From Aurelia coerulea (Eukaryota; Cnidaria; Scyphozoa; Semaeostomeae; Ulmaridae), in contig CM076949.1 in NCBI GenBank assembly GCA_039566865.1, positions 12,067,501 through 12,131,500 on the forward strand: a stretch of DNA of 64,000 nt, given 5' to 3'. A program made the translations under genes and the position numbers. This document shows positions 35,584 through 46,850 of the stretch, piece by piece. Positions within the stretch are counted from its first letter, which is position 1; the number at the start of each line of letters is the position of its first letter. Under the pieces are notes generated by a model. That model was not told the origin of the DNA. It did not search any database and worked only from the letters and a program-made list of their open reading frames with translations.

Positions 35584-38500
35584 TTAGTCAAACCGACCAG
35601 TATTGTGGATGAATCGTATAGTAAGTTCGAGTATATTTCTATTCAGGTCATTAGACAGGTCTTGGTCACCATATAATAAAAGGTGCATTAGAAAATCGTT
35701 TGAAAAACTGGTGATATCAGCAAATGGTCGTAGTAGATCCGAAACTCCAGCGAGAAGATCTCGTCGTTGAATGTCAAATGAAGGGCAAAGCAACAAAAAG
35801 TGCTCCGTATCCTCAATACCGTCATGCGTTGGGCACATTGGGTTTACGGTGTCTCTAAAATTGTGCTTGAATTTGTGGAAGTTTAGTTTACTGAGACCGA
35901 CCCTTAATTGGGAAAGATGTGATAGGCCTATTGGGTCATGAATACCAAATACAGGTTTTGGAGGGGGGCGAACTATTGATAGAAGCTTTTTCTTAAAAAC
36001 AGGAACGGACGGTGCAAGCCTGACTTCAGGATCAAGTTTATTCCATTCGGAGATGCAGTTTGGATAGAAGCTAGATTGAAATTTTTCTGTTCTTGCCTTT
36101 ATTCGCCCGATAGCATCATGATTGCGAAGGGAGTAATTCGACACATGGCGTGGCGGGATTGGTTCCTTTGTATACAATGGGGTGAGATTATTCATAATCT
36201 TATAGAACAAAGTCAGGCGTCTGCTCCACCTTCGGGAACTTAGTGACTCCCAGCCAAGCTCTGTGTAAAGCTTTTCACGTGATGATCCCCTCCATGTACC
36301 TGTTACAGCTAGAGCAGCAGAATACTGAACAGATTCTAGTTTTTCCATTAGATTTGGTAAAATGATGTTGTGACTGAATTCAGATACTTTAGATGGAATA
36401 TGATAGATAACGTCTCCATAGTCCAGGTGGGGTCGTACATAGAGCTTATATAATTCGTTCAGGGTATGTCTGGGCAGATATTTGGAGAGATATTTTAGTA
36501 GACCAATGCCCTTTCTCGTTTTAGAGATAGCAGATTTAATATGAGCTGAGAAAGACAGCTTCGAGTCCAGGACAATACCTAGATGTTTATGTTCATTCAC
36601 TTTTTTCACGGGTATGTTATTAAAGAGGATAACGGGATGATCTATTTCATATCTTTTCTTTGAAAGTAGCAGTTCAACAGCTTGTTTTTGCGGATCGGGA
36701 TTAAAGGACATCCTCCAATCATGGGCCCACTGACTTATCAACTCCAGGTCATGGTTCATATCCTCAGCAGCTGCATTTGGTTCTTGAACAACCGTAAACA
36801 AGGATGTGTCGTCGGCAAAAAGCTTGACGTTACATTTCAAGTCAGAGGTGAGATCGTTGATGTACACAAGGAAAAACAATGGTCCTAATATAGAACCTTG
36901 AGGCACTCCTGCTAAAATATCTCCCCAATTAGAACATTGTCCATTTAAAACTGTTCGCTGCTTCCGATCCTTTAGGAAACTTTGGATGAGGGAAAGAAGT
37001 TGTCCTGAGACGCCACATCGTTTTAGTTTATAAATAAGACCATCATGCCATACCCTGTCAAATGCTTTAGAAATATCGAGATACACGGAACGAACATCTA
37101 GAGGAGGGTTACAGTCAAAAGCCTCAAAAATTGTATGTGTTATTGAAATTAATTGGTTGACTGTTGAGTCACCCGGGCGAAAACCAGATTGATTGGGATT
37201 AAGTAGGTTACACGAAACAAGATGCGAGTATAGGGAATTATACATGAGTTTTTCAAGCATCTTCCCAAAAATTGGAAGAAGGGAAATAGGACGGTAGTTG
37301 TTCTTTACATTTTTCTCATTTTTCTTGTGAACTGGGACTACATTTGCACATTTCCAAGTTTCGGGAAATACACCACGTCTCAGACAGTTTGTGAATATGA
37401 TCTTGAGAGGAGTAACTAATGAAACATCGCTTAGTTTTATCATTCTTATAGAAATTTCATCCCAACCATGTGCTTTGTTAGGATTAAGTGATCTTATGAT
37501 TTCCAGAATTTTTTCTTCAGAGATGACAAAATCACTTATTGAAACAGGATTTCCTGGGTTTTCAAGAGGAATTTCACTACCTGTGTCTATTGTCGTGCAT
37601 TGGAGTATAAAATAGTCATTAAATAGCTGAGCCTTTTCAGTAAAATCAGTTATGAACAATCCATTCTCTAACAGGGGTGGTATTATAGGAATCTTCGCCT
37701 TATTAAGAACGGTATTAATCAAAGACCAGTAAGTTTTGCTGTTGGTTCCAGGATTTGCTAAAGTTTGCCCTGTTTTACGGAGGTAATTTTGTTTGGCATT
37801 CTCGATCATTTTTGCACCTTCAGATATCATACTTTTGATTCCCTCAAGCTTGTCGTCTGGCCGGCCGTTTCTCACGAAGTTCTTATAAGCATGATTCTTT
37901 TTCCTGAGAAACTTTTTGACAGTTTGTGTTATCCAGGGTGCTTGGCGAGGTTTGATTATTTTAACTTGGTTGGGAATGAAATTAGAATAGATGTTTAAAA
38001 GGACTTCATTGAGTAATTTGACCTGTTCATTCGGGCACACGATTTTGTCAAGATGCTCGCGCCAGCTAAACATTTCGATACTTTTCATAATGGCAACGAA
38101 GTCTGCTTTATCATAATGCCAAATCCTTCGCTTATAAGGAGGTAGTGCTACATTCGAAACAGATAGCTTTCCATAAACTATTTGATGGTGACACTGCTCA
38201 TGTAATGACGGATGAACACCAGACTCAGTAATGAGGTTAGGCTGGTCAGTAAAAATTAGATCTATGCAAGATTTGGAATCACCCATTAAGTGAGTTGGTT
38301 CAGATATCAGCTGATGAAGACCGATGTCAGACGTTATTGGCTCAAATAGTTTTCCCTCGTTATTTTCAATATCATTAATCCACCACTGAGTTGATCTACA
38401 GTTGAAATCACCTGTTATGATAACGCAGAATGGATTTTCAGCATGCATTTTGGATAGCATCAATTCGAAGTTTATCGCAAAGTTATCAAATTCACTCTGG

Positions 38501-39333
38501 GCCTGACTTGGACTTCTATAAATGACAACGAAAAAGTACTTTTTCCTCTTCAGTTGGATCTCACACACAACGCACTCAGGGAGAGTCACCAGGTCAAAAC
38601 GTTCTTTTGAAGGAAGGGAATCCTTGACGTATAATCCAACACCACCTCTTTTCACATTTTGTGGGTGGTTGTTTTTCATAAACGTATAACCATTCAATGC
38701 CAGTCTCTCCTTATCTACGCTGCTATCAAGGTGAGTTTCTACTATCCCAATCAAGTCATAGTTATACACCGAGTTGTATGCCTCAACAAGGGAAACTCTT
38801 AAAAAGTCATACGCGATAAGGCTATTTAAATTCCAAGTACAAAAATCAAGTGTCTCGGGGCCGGGGTTTGTCTCTACATCCCCACTAAGCAAAATTGTCC
38901 TGGAAACTAACCATTGCGTATGCAGTGTGCTGCATGTCATACACCCTATGAAAAAATACATATAAAGGAAAAGAAATTGCTTCACAGCTACATGTTTGTA
39001 TCGAACAAGACCAATGATACCGAGAGGGATTCGCTTGAAAAGTTCTACAGTCGCATAAACTACTGTCCTTACAAAGTGATGCACGCGGGCGAACAAAGGC
39101 AAGAAAAATGACTGTGTTGACACAAAGTGTACTGCAAGAAACTGTATCGTTAGGGTAAAGGGCAATGCAAGGATTGAGATTGCGATGAAACAATAACAAA
39201 ACCAATATATCTTTAGAATTTGAGAAAGAATTGAAAATGACCTTACACTCTTCCTCAGTGGGGACGACTTTTGCATGGATACACGGAAACACCCTATTGT
39301 TGCTCGCCATTGATTGATTTCAACCGGCATCAT
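35584..39333 (-). CDS. non-LTR retrotransposon polyprotein: 2A, APE endonuclease, reverse transcriptase
   Basis: 1249 residues with no internal stop. The start is ATG ATG at 39333. Residues about 40-150 are hydrophobic, with several membrane-like stretches. GDVETNPGP at 151-159 matches the 2A ribosome-skipping consensus D(V/I)ExNPGP, which would release the N-terminal part. The APE endonuclease follows: TWNLNS near 166, catalytic E199 in IVETHLD, GDFN at 308-311, SCIDLIF near 355 and H382/H383. In the RT, YLDISKAFD has D753, GVPQGS is at 809-814 and FADD at 839-842, then HLGIVLDSKLSF. A C-terminal CPTHDGIEDTEHFLLLC at 1167-1183 resembles the zinc knuckle of Jockey/CR1/L2 elements. Known role of such proteins: nicking target DNA and copying the element RNA there. 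2A motifs are known in some LINEs. Probably competent; activity is not shown. Confidence 0.92.
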   Translation of the reverse strand: MMPVEINQWRATIGCFRVSMQKSSPLRKSVRSFSILSQILKIYWFCYCFIAISILALPFTLTIQFLAVHFVSTQSFFLPLFARVHHFVRTVVYATVELFKRIPLGIIGLVRYKHVAVKQFLFLYMYFFIGCMTCSTLHTQWLVSRTILLSGDVETNPGPETLDFCTWNLNSLIAYDFLRVSLVEAYNSVYNYDLIGIVETHLDSSVDKERLALNGYTFMKNNHPQNVKRGGVGLYVKDSLPSKERFDLVTLPECVVCEIQLKRKKYFFVVIYRSPSQAQSEFDNFAINFELMLSKMHAENPFCVIITGDFNCRSTQWWINDIENNEGKLFEPITSDIGLHQLISEPTHLMGDSKSCIDLIFTDQPNLITESGVHPSLHEQCHHQIVYGKLSVSNVALPPYKRRIWHYDKADFVAIMKSIEMFSWREHLDKIVCPNEQVKLLNEVLLNIYSNFIPNQVKIIKPRQAPWITQTVKKFLRKKNHAYKNFVRNGRPDDKLEGIKSMISEGAKMIENAKQNYLRKTGQTLANPGTNSKTYWSLINTVLNKAKIPIIPPLLENGLFITDFTEKAQLFNDYFILQCTTIDTGSEIPLENPGNPVSISDFVISEEKILEIIRSLNPNKAHGWDEISIRMIKLSDVSLVTPLKIIFTNCLRRGVFPETWKCANVVPVHKKNEKNVKNNYRPISLLPIFGKMLEKLMYNSLYSHLVSCNLLNPNQSGFRPGDSTVNQLISITHTIFEAFDCNPPLDVRSVYLDISKAFDRVWHDGLIYKLKRCGVSGQLLSLIQSFLKDRKQRTVLNGQCSNWGDILAGVPQGSILGPLFFLVYINDLTSDLKCNVKLFADDTSLFTVVQEPNAAAEDMNHDLELISQWAHDWRMSFNPDPQKQAVELLLSKKRYEIDHPVILFNNIPVKKVNEHKHLGIVLDSKLSFSAHIKSAISKTRKGIGLLKYLSKYLPRHTLNELYKLYVRPHLDYGDVIYHIPSKVSEFSHNIILPNLMEKLESVQYSAALAVTGTWRGSSREKLYTELGWESLSSRRWSRRLTLFYKIMNNLTPLYTKEPIPPRHVSNYSLRNHDAIGRIKARTEKFQSSFYPNCISEWNKLDPEVRLAPSVPVFKKKLLSIVRPPPKPVFGIHDPIGLSHLSQLRVGLSKLNFHKFKHNFRDTVNPMCPTHDGIEDTEHFLLLCPSFDIQRRDLLAGVSDLLRPFADITSFSNDFLMHLLLYGDQDLSNDLNRNILELTIRFIHNTGRFD
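38857..38883 (-). other. 2A-like ribosome-skipping motif in the LINE ORF
   Basis: Encodes GDVETNPGP (residues 151-159) immediately upstream of the endonuclease domain (FCTWNLNSL). The predicted separation is between G158 and P159. The consensus residues D, V, E, N, P, G, P are all present. Function is inferred from the motif. Confidence 0.85.
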
Positions 39334-39540
39334 CGTAGAGAAATCCTCTCGCTAGTCCTAAGGGGCAACAAATGCCAGAGCAACCACCAATAACAAGTCC
39401 AAAAGACGTAAACAAAATACTTACCAAACAAATACTCTCAAAAGTAAAAAGGTCATGACAATAAGTAGAAACTTTAACACAACATTCATAAGATAATCGA
39501 CTCAGAATCATATTTGAGTCGAATGCATGCAAGATGGTAC

Positions 39541-40375
39541 AAGCTCTTGGGATTTACGAGGGTACGCTCTTTGGGTCTGGGGATTTGATCAAATTCATTA
39601 AAATTGTTGTGCTCGTGTATTCTGCTATCAAACCATGTAACACAAACACATCCTTTTGTTTACAGACAACAAATTTTACTTGGACATTTCGTGCTACTTC
39701 GTATTTTTGAGTAAGGAGCCTAAATATCTGCCATTGGCAACTGGATTTTTCATGCGAGTAAAAGCAAAACAAACAACGTTACTTTTTCTGGGTCACTTCT
39801 AAAAAGAGGAAACATTTTCTTTATCACGCAAGATGTAAAGAAAAGCAAACTGAGGGGCTTGAGTAAATTTTCCGCGCGGTTTCTACGGGTTTTTACGCTC
39901 CAAAATTAGAAGGAAAAAAAAAATCCAAAAAACCGAGACAAAAGCCGAGTTAACACTCGAAGCGCCATCTCCCCGCATATTTCAGCAAACAAAAATAATG
40001 TGTGCGGCAATCCAACAATGTTTGAATATTCAAAACTTTTCCACACGCGCCACAACATACCGCAACAACGGGGCAGCAGCGCCTCAAATGTGAGCTCAGC
40101 TTAAGTGCTATACTGTATGAAGCTAAAATTGGATTTCCACTAGGTAGTGACACGCCCCACGCCAAATCTTCATTGTTTTGAAAAAGAGAATGAATAAGTA
40201 AATAGATAGATAAATAAACAGCAAATGATTAAAAAAAAAAAAAAAAGCAGAGGATGTCAAAAATATGATTGATGACGAATAAAACGCGTGGGGCTTTTTG
40301 TACCTAGCGGAAACCCAGCCCAACAAAAATCAACTTATACGGTTCGAGATATTTATGCTCATCAGCTTAAATAAA
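39541..40375. other. unassigned sequence; A tracts and a LINE-like tail
   Basis: No gene recognised. An A run lies at about 40230-40246. The right edge, AAATAAATAAAATTTCG followed by two more TTTCGA steps (40370-40400), looks like the 3' end of a plus-strand retroposon whose body I cannot delimit. Confidence 0.35.
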
Positions 40376-40400
40376 TAAAATTTCGATTTCGATTTCGATT

Positions 40401-40473
40401 TAGGGGTAGATCACTGTCTACTGTAGACTTTAACATTGCAGGAAAATATCCTGGGATCAGAGATCTACCCCTA
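40401..40473. repeat. 73-bp snap-back hairpin
   Basis: A perfect 12-bp stem, TAGGGGTAGATC at 40401-40412 and GATCTACCCCTA at 40462-40473. The loop holds a smaller palindrome (GTCTACTGTAGAC). It lies directly after the ATTTCG-type tail. Confidence 0.6.
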
Positions 40474-40534
40474 ACAAAAAAGAAAACGCCTGTCAAACAA
40501 CAACATTACCTGGATAGGTTACATTTTAAAACGT

Positions 40535-40957
40535 TTATGCAGGAATTACTTTCTTATGCAACTGATATAAAGAGTTGAAGAAAAGGAATTTTTCGTCCAC
40601 TGTTTTTGCCACCAGGTTGCAATTTATGTCTGCAAAAACGAAATCAAGACGTGGGGATACCTTTGCAAACTCCCTTGCCTGTGTCAATATGTCCAGGTTT
40701 TGTGCAGTCAAATCAATGCTTATCTTGACGGTATCTAACTTTTTCCTATTTCTGTAGACCAATGTTCTTTCTCTGAAACATCGAAATTTTACAATCATCT
40801 GCTGACGACGCTTCCCCTCTGCCGTGGTGATCCTTCCAATTCGATGTGCGCGATCGATATCATTTGCACCAACTCCACAACCTAACTCTTCAACTATTTT
40901 TCCTACTTTTTCCAAACAATCTTCTTTTTCTCCATTCTCTGGCAGGTCTATATTCAT
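40535..40957 (-). pseudogene. LINE ORF1-like (L1 transposase_22-type) fragment
   Basis: About 140 codons starting at MNIDLPENGEKEDC (ATG at 40957). A few extra in-frame codons lie upstream, up to a TAG. NDIDRAHRIGR, then RRQQMIVKFRCFRERTLVYR, then LTAQNLDIL and FVFADINCNLVAKT match the usual order in the RNA-binding ORF1 proteins of L1-like elements and their cnidarian relatives, as I know them. The expected N-terminal coiled coil is missing, and no endonuclease/RT frame follows within range in the same orientation as part of this copy. It lies upstream of the large LINE in the same orientation, but more than 1 kb of unrelated sequence intervenes, so I treat it as separate. It could also be an exon of a domesticated gene; TTTTGTAG upstream resembles a splice acceptor. 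Confidence 0.6.
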
Positions 40958-40969
40958 GAAACGCAAATC

Positions 40970-41680
40970 TATTGTCTACAAAACGCATACTGCGAAAGAT
41001 TGACTGCTTTGTTGGTCAACCTATTTCTACGCTTCTAGTAAAAGTATTCTTTTGAAAACCAGCCAAATGCGAGGCAAGCAGTGTTCCAAATAATTCAAAC
41101 ATAAGATCCTTTTGGATGATTACAAAGTCCGTGCTGAGCTAAACAAGCATAAGAATATCTGAATATTGATTTCTTCATAACCCCAAACGATCGTTGATGC
41201 TGTTTTTAGCTACAGTCAGAGAGATGAGTGCCCATGAGTGTTGCTGCTAAAGTCGCCTTCATTAGAAAATCAAGCCCCTTGTATAAGGACAAGAATCGCC
41301 TGAAAAGCAATATTTTGATCTTTATGTCAAACGAGGATGATACGCAAAAATCAAAAGGCATTACCCCTAGTTTGCTTAGTTCGTGCATGAAACTATTGGT
41401 GCATCTGTCTTAAATTAGCTGTCATGCGAGATTTACGATAACGCAAAATTACTTATGCAGAACCCTCCAGAACATTTCAATTAATGCTATTCGCGAGCAT
41501 CTAATTTGAGACAAGCAGTCACGAAGATAACCTCTTTGCAGAATCGTATGCATGAAGATGTTTTGGTTCAGTGTGATCATGTGCCTTCCCCTAGTCAATG
41601 GCGCCATTGTTTGCTGGGATTCTGCACCTTCCTCTCAACTTCATCTGCGACGTTTGCATCTGTAGCTGTGTAGGAGAGGG
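40970..41680. other. unassigned sequence
   Basis: No gene or repeat that I can support. Confidence 0.35.
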
Positions 41681-42030
41681 GTCCTTCTCAGTGGCGTGGT
41701 GGGCCGTTTACCACTGGGGTGGCCAGATCATTTTTGGCGCCCCCTCTCCAAGGGATTGGTCAGAATCCTATTCTATTAGAAGGCCTCAGACGTGCCTCAA
41801 ACATTAGCAATGCTGCTTTGCAAATCATAATGAAACTGTGTGTTTGTTAGTTTAGCTAGGTGCATACTTTCTTCTCATAATATAAATCATCTTCATCAGA
41901 ATCGAACAGTTTTCAAATAAAAAATGATTCTGGATTCAGGAAAACAATATCTAAATTTTCTGCGTAGTAAATTCATTTTTTGCCTTGATTGAAGTCAGCA
42001 AAGCTCAACCAAAGGATCCCATTTTTACAA

Positions 42031-42054
42031 AATATCGAACACAACCCTGGCCCT
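42031..42054 (+). other. degenerate 2A-like motif
   Basis: Encodes NIEHNPGP within a 76-codon frame (41989-42219). It matches the 2A core except for N in place of the first D. No endonuclease or RT follows. It may be a relic of a 2A-bearing LINE N-terminus, or chance. Confidence 0.3.
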
Positions 42055-43199
42055 GAGTACATGGTGTATGCAACTATATGGATGTTTATACCAGAGAATT
42101 ACGTTTGGGGGTTATGGGTCATAGGGATAATTAAAAATTACCATGCTCTATCAATAAACTTGTCGAGGCGTCTCTCAAACCACCTTTCAAACAAATTATC
42201 CAATGTATTTGAATTTTGAAGGATCCCATTTTACAGTAAAAGAACATTTTGTGGAAAAGCGAGCGAAGCGAGCAGAACATTTTTGGTCTTTATTGCTTAG
42301 ATTAACTTAGAATGGTTAAGATGACATTAGAATTTAAAAGAAGTTGCCGTTTCTTTACTTGTATAGCATATACCAGTTTTTTTGCCTTGCTTCAAGACCT
42401 TCAAGTTTCTCAACGGATTTGGTAGAATTCGAAGAGCCATCTCTGGCAATGGTATGAGAAGAGAGCCCCTTGCCCACCTCCGAATTGTGTGAAATGCCAT
42501 TAAAATTGTTATCCTTGGCATCTAAAAATGCAAACTTTGTTTATTCTACCTAATTTTCTAAACCAGGCCTTGCATAGAATTGAGCTCAGATTTTTGATGA
42601 TTAAGGAATATTCTTTTTCGAAAATTTTGTAATATCACACATGTGAAAATTTAGAACTGCCCCTTTTGTCATTGAACTGCAAGTAATGGAATTAGAACTG
42701 CCCATTTTGGAAAACGGAGGTCCTTATCTGATAATCCCTCAGTCCCCCAGAAAAGTTTGCAACGACGCCCTACAAAATTCTCTTCCACTGGACATCTTTG
42801 AAGTCTTCCATCGTCTCGGCCAGGGTCGGATTCAGCCCGAAGTTGAAGGGGGCAACCTGCAAAGACGGCGCCGAAAGTACAATATGAAGTGAGCGCGCCG
42901 AAGGCGCGCGAGAAAATTTTTGGTTCCTTTTTGAGAAAATTTTTGTCGTTAAACCAAATAGTGCCTTAATTTATATGATCCCCCACACTTAGAAGTTAGA
43001 ACGCAACAGAAAAGAGTGCGATTGGGAAAGGAAAAGGGGCGCTCTTCTCGAAAATTTTTCATGACCACGCCCTTCAGATCGCTGGAAAATTCATCATTTT
43101 TGTAAAATCTGCCATTTAAAGAGGAAAAGGATCATGACTGATGGAGGTTTTTCCGGGAAATTTTGAAAATAGGACCTCAATCAATTTCATGAGGATATA

Positions 43200-43805
43200 C
43201 CGGGTCCGCCAAAATAAACTATGCACGATTGACAGGCCAGAATAAATCGTACACTGGACCGATTTTGCTGATTTATGACTAAATCATTTGAAGAAAGCTT
43301 GAATCAGATTCTGGGATTTTTTGCAATTTTTTCAGTTTTTAGAGCTAGGAGCGAGTTTCCTAAAATGTTAGTTTTCGAAAACACTGAAAAACGATCAAAA
43401 ATCATCGATCAAGTTTTCTAAAGAATCGACATAAATGGGCAAAGAGAGAACTTGTTCGTGGTGATTTGCGATTTGGCGATTTGGAAATCGAATGATTGTA
43501 ATTTGCTGTACGAAAGTTCGTACTAAACCCCCAAATGGCCCTGAAAACGTTTTCTCTTTATTCATTCATGTTGAATCTTTTAAAATTTGATCAACGTCTT
43601 TTGATCGTTTTCAATGTTCTCGAAAACGAACATTTTAAGAAACTTGCTTCTAGCTCTAAAAACTGGAAACGGAAAAATTTGCAAAATGTCCTGGGATCTA
43701 ATCCAGGCTTTTTGCTAAAGATTAAGTCATAAATCTTTAAAATCGCTTTAGTGTACGATTTATTGTGGCCTGCCAAACGTGCATAGTTTATTTTCGCGCA
43801 CCCGG
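43200..43805. mobile_element. foldback MITE, copy 2 (TA target duplication)
   Basis: The ends are CCGGGTCCGCC and, at the right, GCGCACCCGG, flanked by TA at 43198-43199 and 43806-43807. Arms of about 250 bp match copy 1 (491-1273) with clear divergence; the loop is shorter. It is nested in the hAT-like element. Confidence 0.85.
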
Positions 43806-44359
43806 TAGATTATGTTTGAATTGCATAATATCAAAAATGACAGATCTTCCGACGGGCCTGAAGAACGTAGATAGAAAAGTAATAAACTTTCTGACAGAGT
43901 TTATTTATTCGAAAACATCAGTAATGGCATGAGCAATACTTTCAGTAGCTTATTCTCAATACGGTTTAACGAAACAACGTTGATAGCAGCGAGAAGATGT
44001 AGACTCCCGTTCAATTTTTTGCATTTTTGTTGTTGTTTACATTCGGCCAGCTCTTCTCACCGAAAAGGGAGCGCCAAGCTGAGCACATGAAGGGGAGCAA
44101 TTGCGCCCATTTGCTCCCATTTGCTCCCTTAAATCCGAGACTGGTCTTGACCGTAGAATTTTCTCGTGTCTTTTACATCTTTTCGGTGAACAGTGTACGG
44201 TGTCAATCGACCTGAACCTCTACATGTATCGACGGAGAGGTCCAGTCATGGCAAAGTTTTTCAAATTCCTTGTGGATAGTTTTGGCGCCCCCTCAAAAAG
44301 TCTCACTGGTGGAGCCGTGGCCCCCCCGGCCCCCCTGCCACCACGCCACTGGTCCTTCT

Positions 44360-44834
44360 ACCTTCGGTGATGCTGCGAATGCTAGCCTCTGTGCAGGCCG
44401 CCGGTTACATCATCCTCTAAAGTTGACTTATTTGCATAATGAATACTATCAATAAGTGGCTAATGATGCGTTCGTTCTAGAAAACGATTGTTTTAATATA
44501 ATTAAGCTGCTAATGATGTCAAGAACGTGCCAATTCTTGGTAAATTTGTTGTTGTGCCAGGGTAAACATCTTGGTGATTCATCCATCTTATGGTGTCAAA
44601 TCTGTCTAACATGAAATAAGCCGACGTCAAATGTTGCTATAGGATCGCGGGAAACTTCTGTCTTGAGTGCACTTTCTGTGCGCATTCTTTATTTCAGTGC
44701 CAATTAGCAGAGGTAAAACGTTAATCAATTGCTTTAAAGAGCGTGACGGACTTTCTTTCTTTCTTTCTGACATCGGAGTCCCTTCTTAGATTACAAAGGA
44801 CTTTGTAATCAAAAAGTGAATAAACAATCTTCTG
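44360..44834. other. unassigned sequence with a (CTTT)n tract
   Basis: No gene recognised. A CTTTCTTTCTTTCTTTC run lies at about 44752-44768. Confidence 0.4.
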
Positions 44835-45123
44835 GGAATTGAGTGATGGCTATCTCTAAAGAGGGGAATGGAACGGGGGAATGGAACGGGGGAAAAGAAT
44901 TGGGGAATGGCTCGGGGAATAGAAAAGTTATATTGTATATACATAAGCCAAGTATAGCATATGAAAGTACTGCTCAAGATGTATCTTTTCACCAAATAGC
45001 TGGTCAATAACAGTCATAGTTTTGTTGCAATTCAAAGAATAAACTTTCCTTTTTCAAACAAAGGGGAATGGAATCGCATTCTTCATAACAAAGAGTTCAT
45101 ATATGCCATGCCATGCCCAGACA
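44835..45123. repeat. GGGGAATGG repeat family, copy 1
   Basis: Contains repeated GGGGAATGGAAC steps, a block with TAGAAAAGTTATA, and CAAACAAAGGGGAATGG. Same orientation as 47890-48110 and opposite to 51350-51630 and 51845-52085. With 47890 it forms direct repeats flanking the palindrome at 45124-47876. Confidence 0.75.
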
Positions 45124-45894
45124 AAGATAGGCACTAAATCCTAACTGGCTAACGAGCTTGGCACGTGACACGCTTTGAAACCAATCAATGGAACGGAAAA
45201 TCGACCGGGAAATTTGAAAAGTCAAATTTAGGCCGTTTTTGGACGATTTTACCACCCTTCACCAAAAAAAGATTGTACGGAAGGAAAATTAAGATTTTCA
45301 CAAAATTCCTTCACAAACGTGTTCCCAATACTTGAATACATGCCTGTTCACGGGGGCTAAGAATTATCTCAAAATCTGGAGAAATGCCGAAGTTTTGAAT
45401 TTGACCTCACTGACCTCACTGTAGCGTGTCATGGTAAAAACCTCAGTAAACACAGAAACGTATTCTTCACATGCATCTGGAGACTAAATACTTTGCTTCG
45501 AAGTTCTTATTCTGTGTGTTTAAAAGATGCCAAACTTAGAGCACTACAGCATCTGAATCTTTTTTAGTTTGAAGCTAACATGAATACCACCGGCGATTTT
45601 CAATATTTAATGCTGAGGGGAAGGTGAAAATTGGAAGATTTGCACTGCACTGGCCTAATAAGACATCACACTGTTGTTATAAATCAGGACGAATTAACAG
45701 ATACTTACAATTCTATCTTGCAAAATGAGGACCACAAACTGAAAATATGAAGCAGCACAAATGCCAAAAAGTATTTCAACTGGTTTTAATGGCAAAATCC
45801 ACTTTTTTGACCGTAATCTGCAGCCAGTTTCTCCAACAAATCGTTCAGACTTTCCTCTTTCAACATCATTGTCAATAGAAAGGGCGCAGAAATT

Positions 45895-46182
45895 TCAGTG
45901 ATCAGCTGCATGCTTGCTAGTCATCATCAAATAACATAAAATTCCAATGAACTTTGAATAAATAACAATTATTTCAGGAATGGCAAGAGCTGTAACATCC
46001 AACGTGGCCAGAACGAAAGATTTTGTGATGTCCTCTTCGATAACCATTGCTCCCATTCCTCTATCCAATTCTGCTCTCATCCTTGTGAGATCATAAGAGT
46101 GGGAATCAGAGATTACATAAACCAAAACATCATATAGATTCACGAATTGTGTCCCTTGCTTTTTAGCACAAGAAATGGCAAA
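45895..46182 (-). CDS. unidentified small frame in the left palindrome arm
   Basis: The frame reads AKKQGTQFVNLYDVLVYV, then SDSHSYDLTRMRAELDRG, ending MMTSKHAADH. The right arm holds a matching frame at 46851-47105. I do not recognise the family. The first ATG-type start used here is uncertain: position 46143 is GTG, so the frame may be part of a longer disrupted gene. It could be an exon relic captured by the palindrome. Confidence 0.25.
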   Translation of the reverse strand, partial: FAISCAKKQGTQFVNLYDVLVYVISDSHSYDLTRMRAELDRGMGAMVIEEDITKSFVLATLDVTALAIPEIIVIYSKFIGILCYLMMTSKHAADH

Positions 46183-46850
46183 TCATCTCGTCTAGCAGGT
46201 ACATGAAATGAATATGAAATACTAAATTTAATTTTTGCGAAAGATCACAATTTCAACGAACGGAAGAAATGTACATCTTGTTTTTAATGTGAAAAATAGA
46301 TTGGCCATTTCTGCAAAATAACATTTGAAATACTACTTTTACAGCTCCTTCATATAAATTTCACAGTTTGTGCGGATATCATAGAAAAATATCTATCTTT
46401 GGACTACCAAAGGAAGGCCATTCATTAGAAAATCACTCCTTTACTGTCAAACAACACAGCAGCATAGAGCACAACTTTTCTGTGAGATGATAAAACTTCG
46501 ACCCCCCCCCCCCCCATAGACTGAAGTTTCTTGGAATTCTTATTCTCGTTTGACCGCATAGGGGTGATTTTCAAATGGATGACCTCTGGTAGTCCAAAGA
46601 TAGATATTTTTCTATGATATCCGCACAAACTGTGAAATTGATATGAAGGAGCTTTAAAAATAGTATTTCAATGTTATTTTGCAGAAATGGCAAATCTATT
46701 TTTCACATTAAAAACAAGATGTACATTTCTTCCGTTCGTTGTTATTGTGATCTTTCGCAAAATTAAAATAAGTATTTCATATTCATTTCATGTAGCTGCT
46801 AGACGAGATGATTTGCCATTTCTTGTGCTAAAAAGCAAGGGACACAATTC

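Larger units (their letters stand above)
35171..39540 (-). mobile_element. full-length-looking LINE with 2A motif (5' end approximate)
   Basis: The minus-strand element has one long open frame (35584-39333), a 3' UTR of about 390 bp with an internal A tract (T run in plus orientation is absent there; A run at 35374-35396 is a T run in the element), and a terminal poly(A) of about 22 bases seen as T at 35171-35192. The 5' boundary is set loosely at about 39540 because I found no target duplication. The uninterrupted frame and the tail suggest a recent insertion. Confidence 0.75.
41689..44351. mobile_element. hAT-like non-autonomous element (8-bp duplication GTCCTTCT)
   Basis: The ends are CAGTGGCGTGGTGG and, at the right, CCACCACGCCACTG, exact inverted repeats. 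GTCCTTCT at 41681-41688 and 44352-44359 is a perfect 8-bp target duplication. CAGNGGCG-type ends with 8-bp duplications are typical of hAT elements. No transposase frame is visible in its 2.66 kb. It carries the foldback MITE at 43200-43805 and two GC hairpin motifs (AGCGAGCGAAGCGAGC near 42260 and GCGCGCCGAAGGCGCGC near 42893). Confidence 0.85.
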
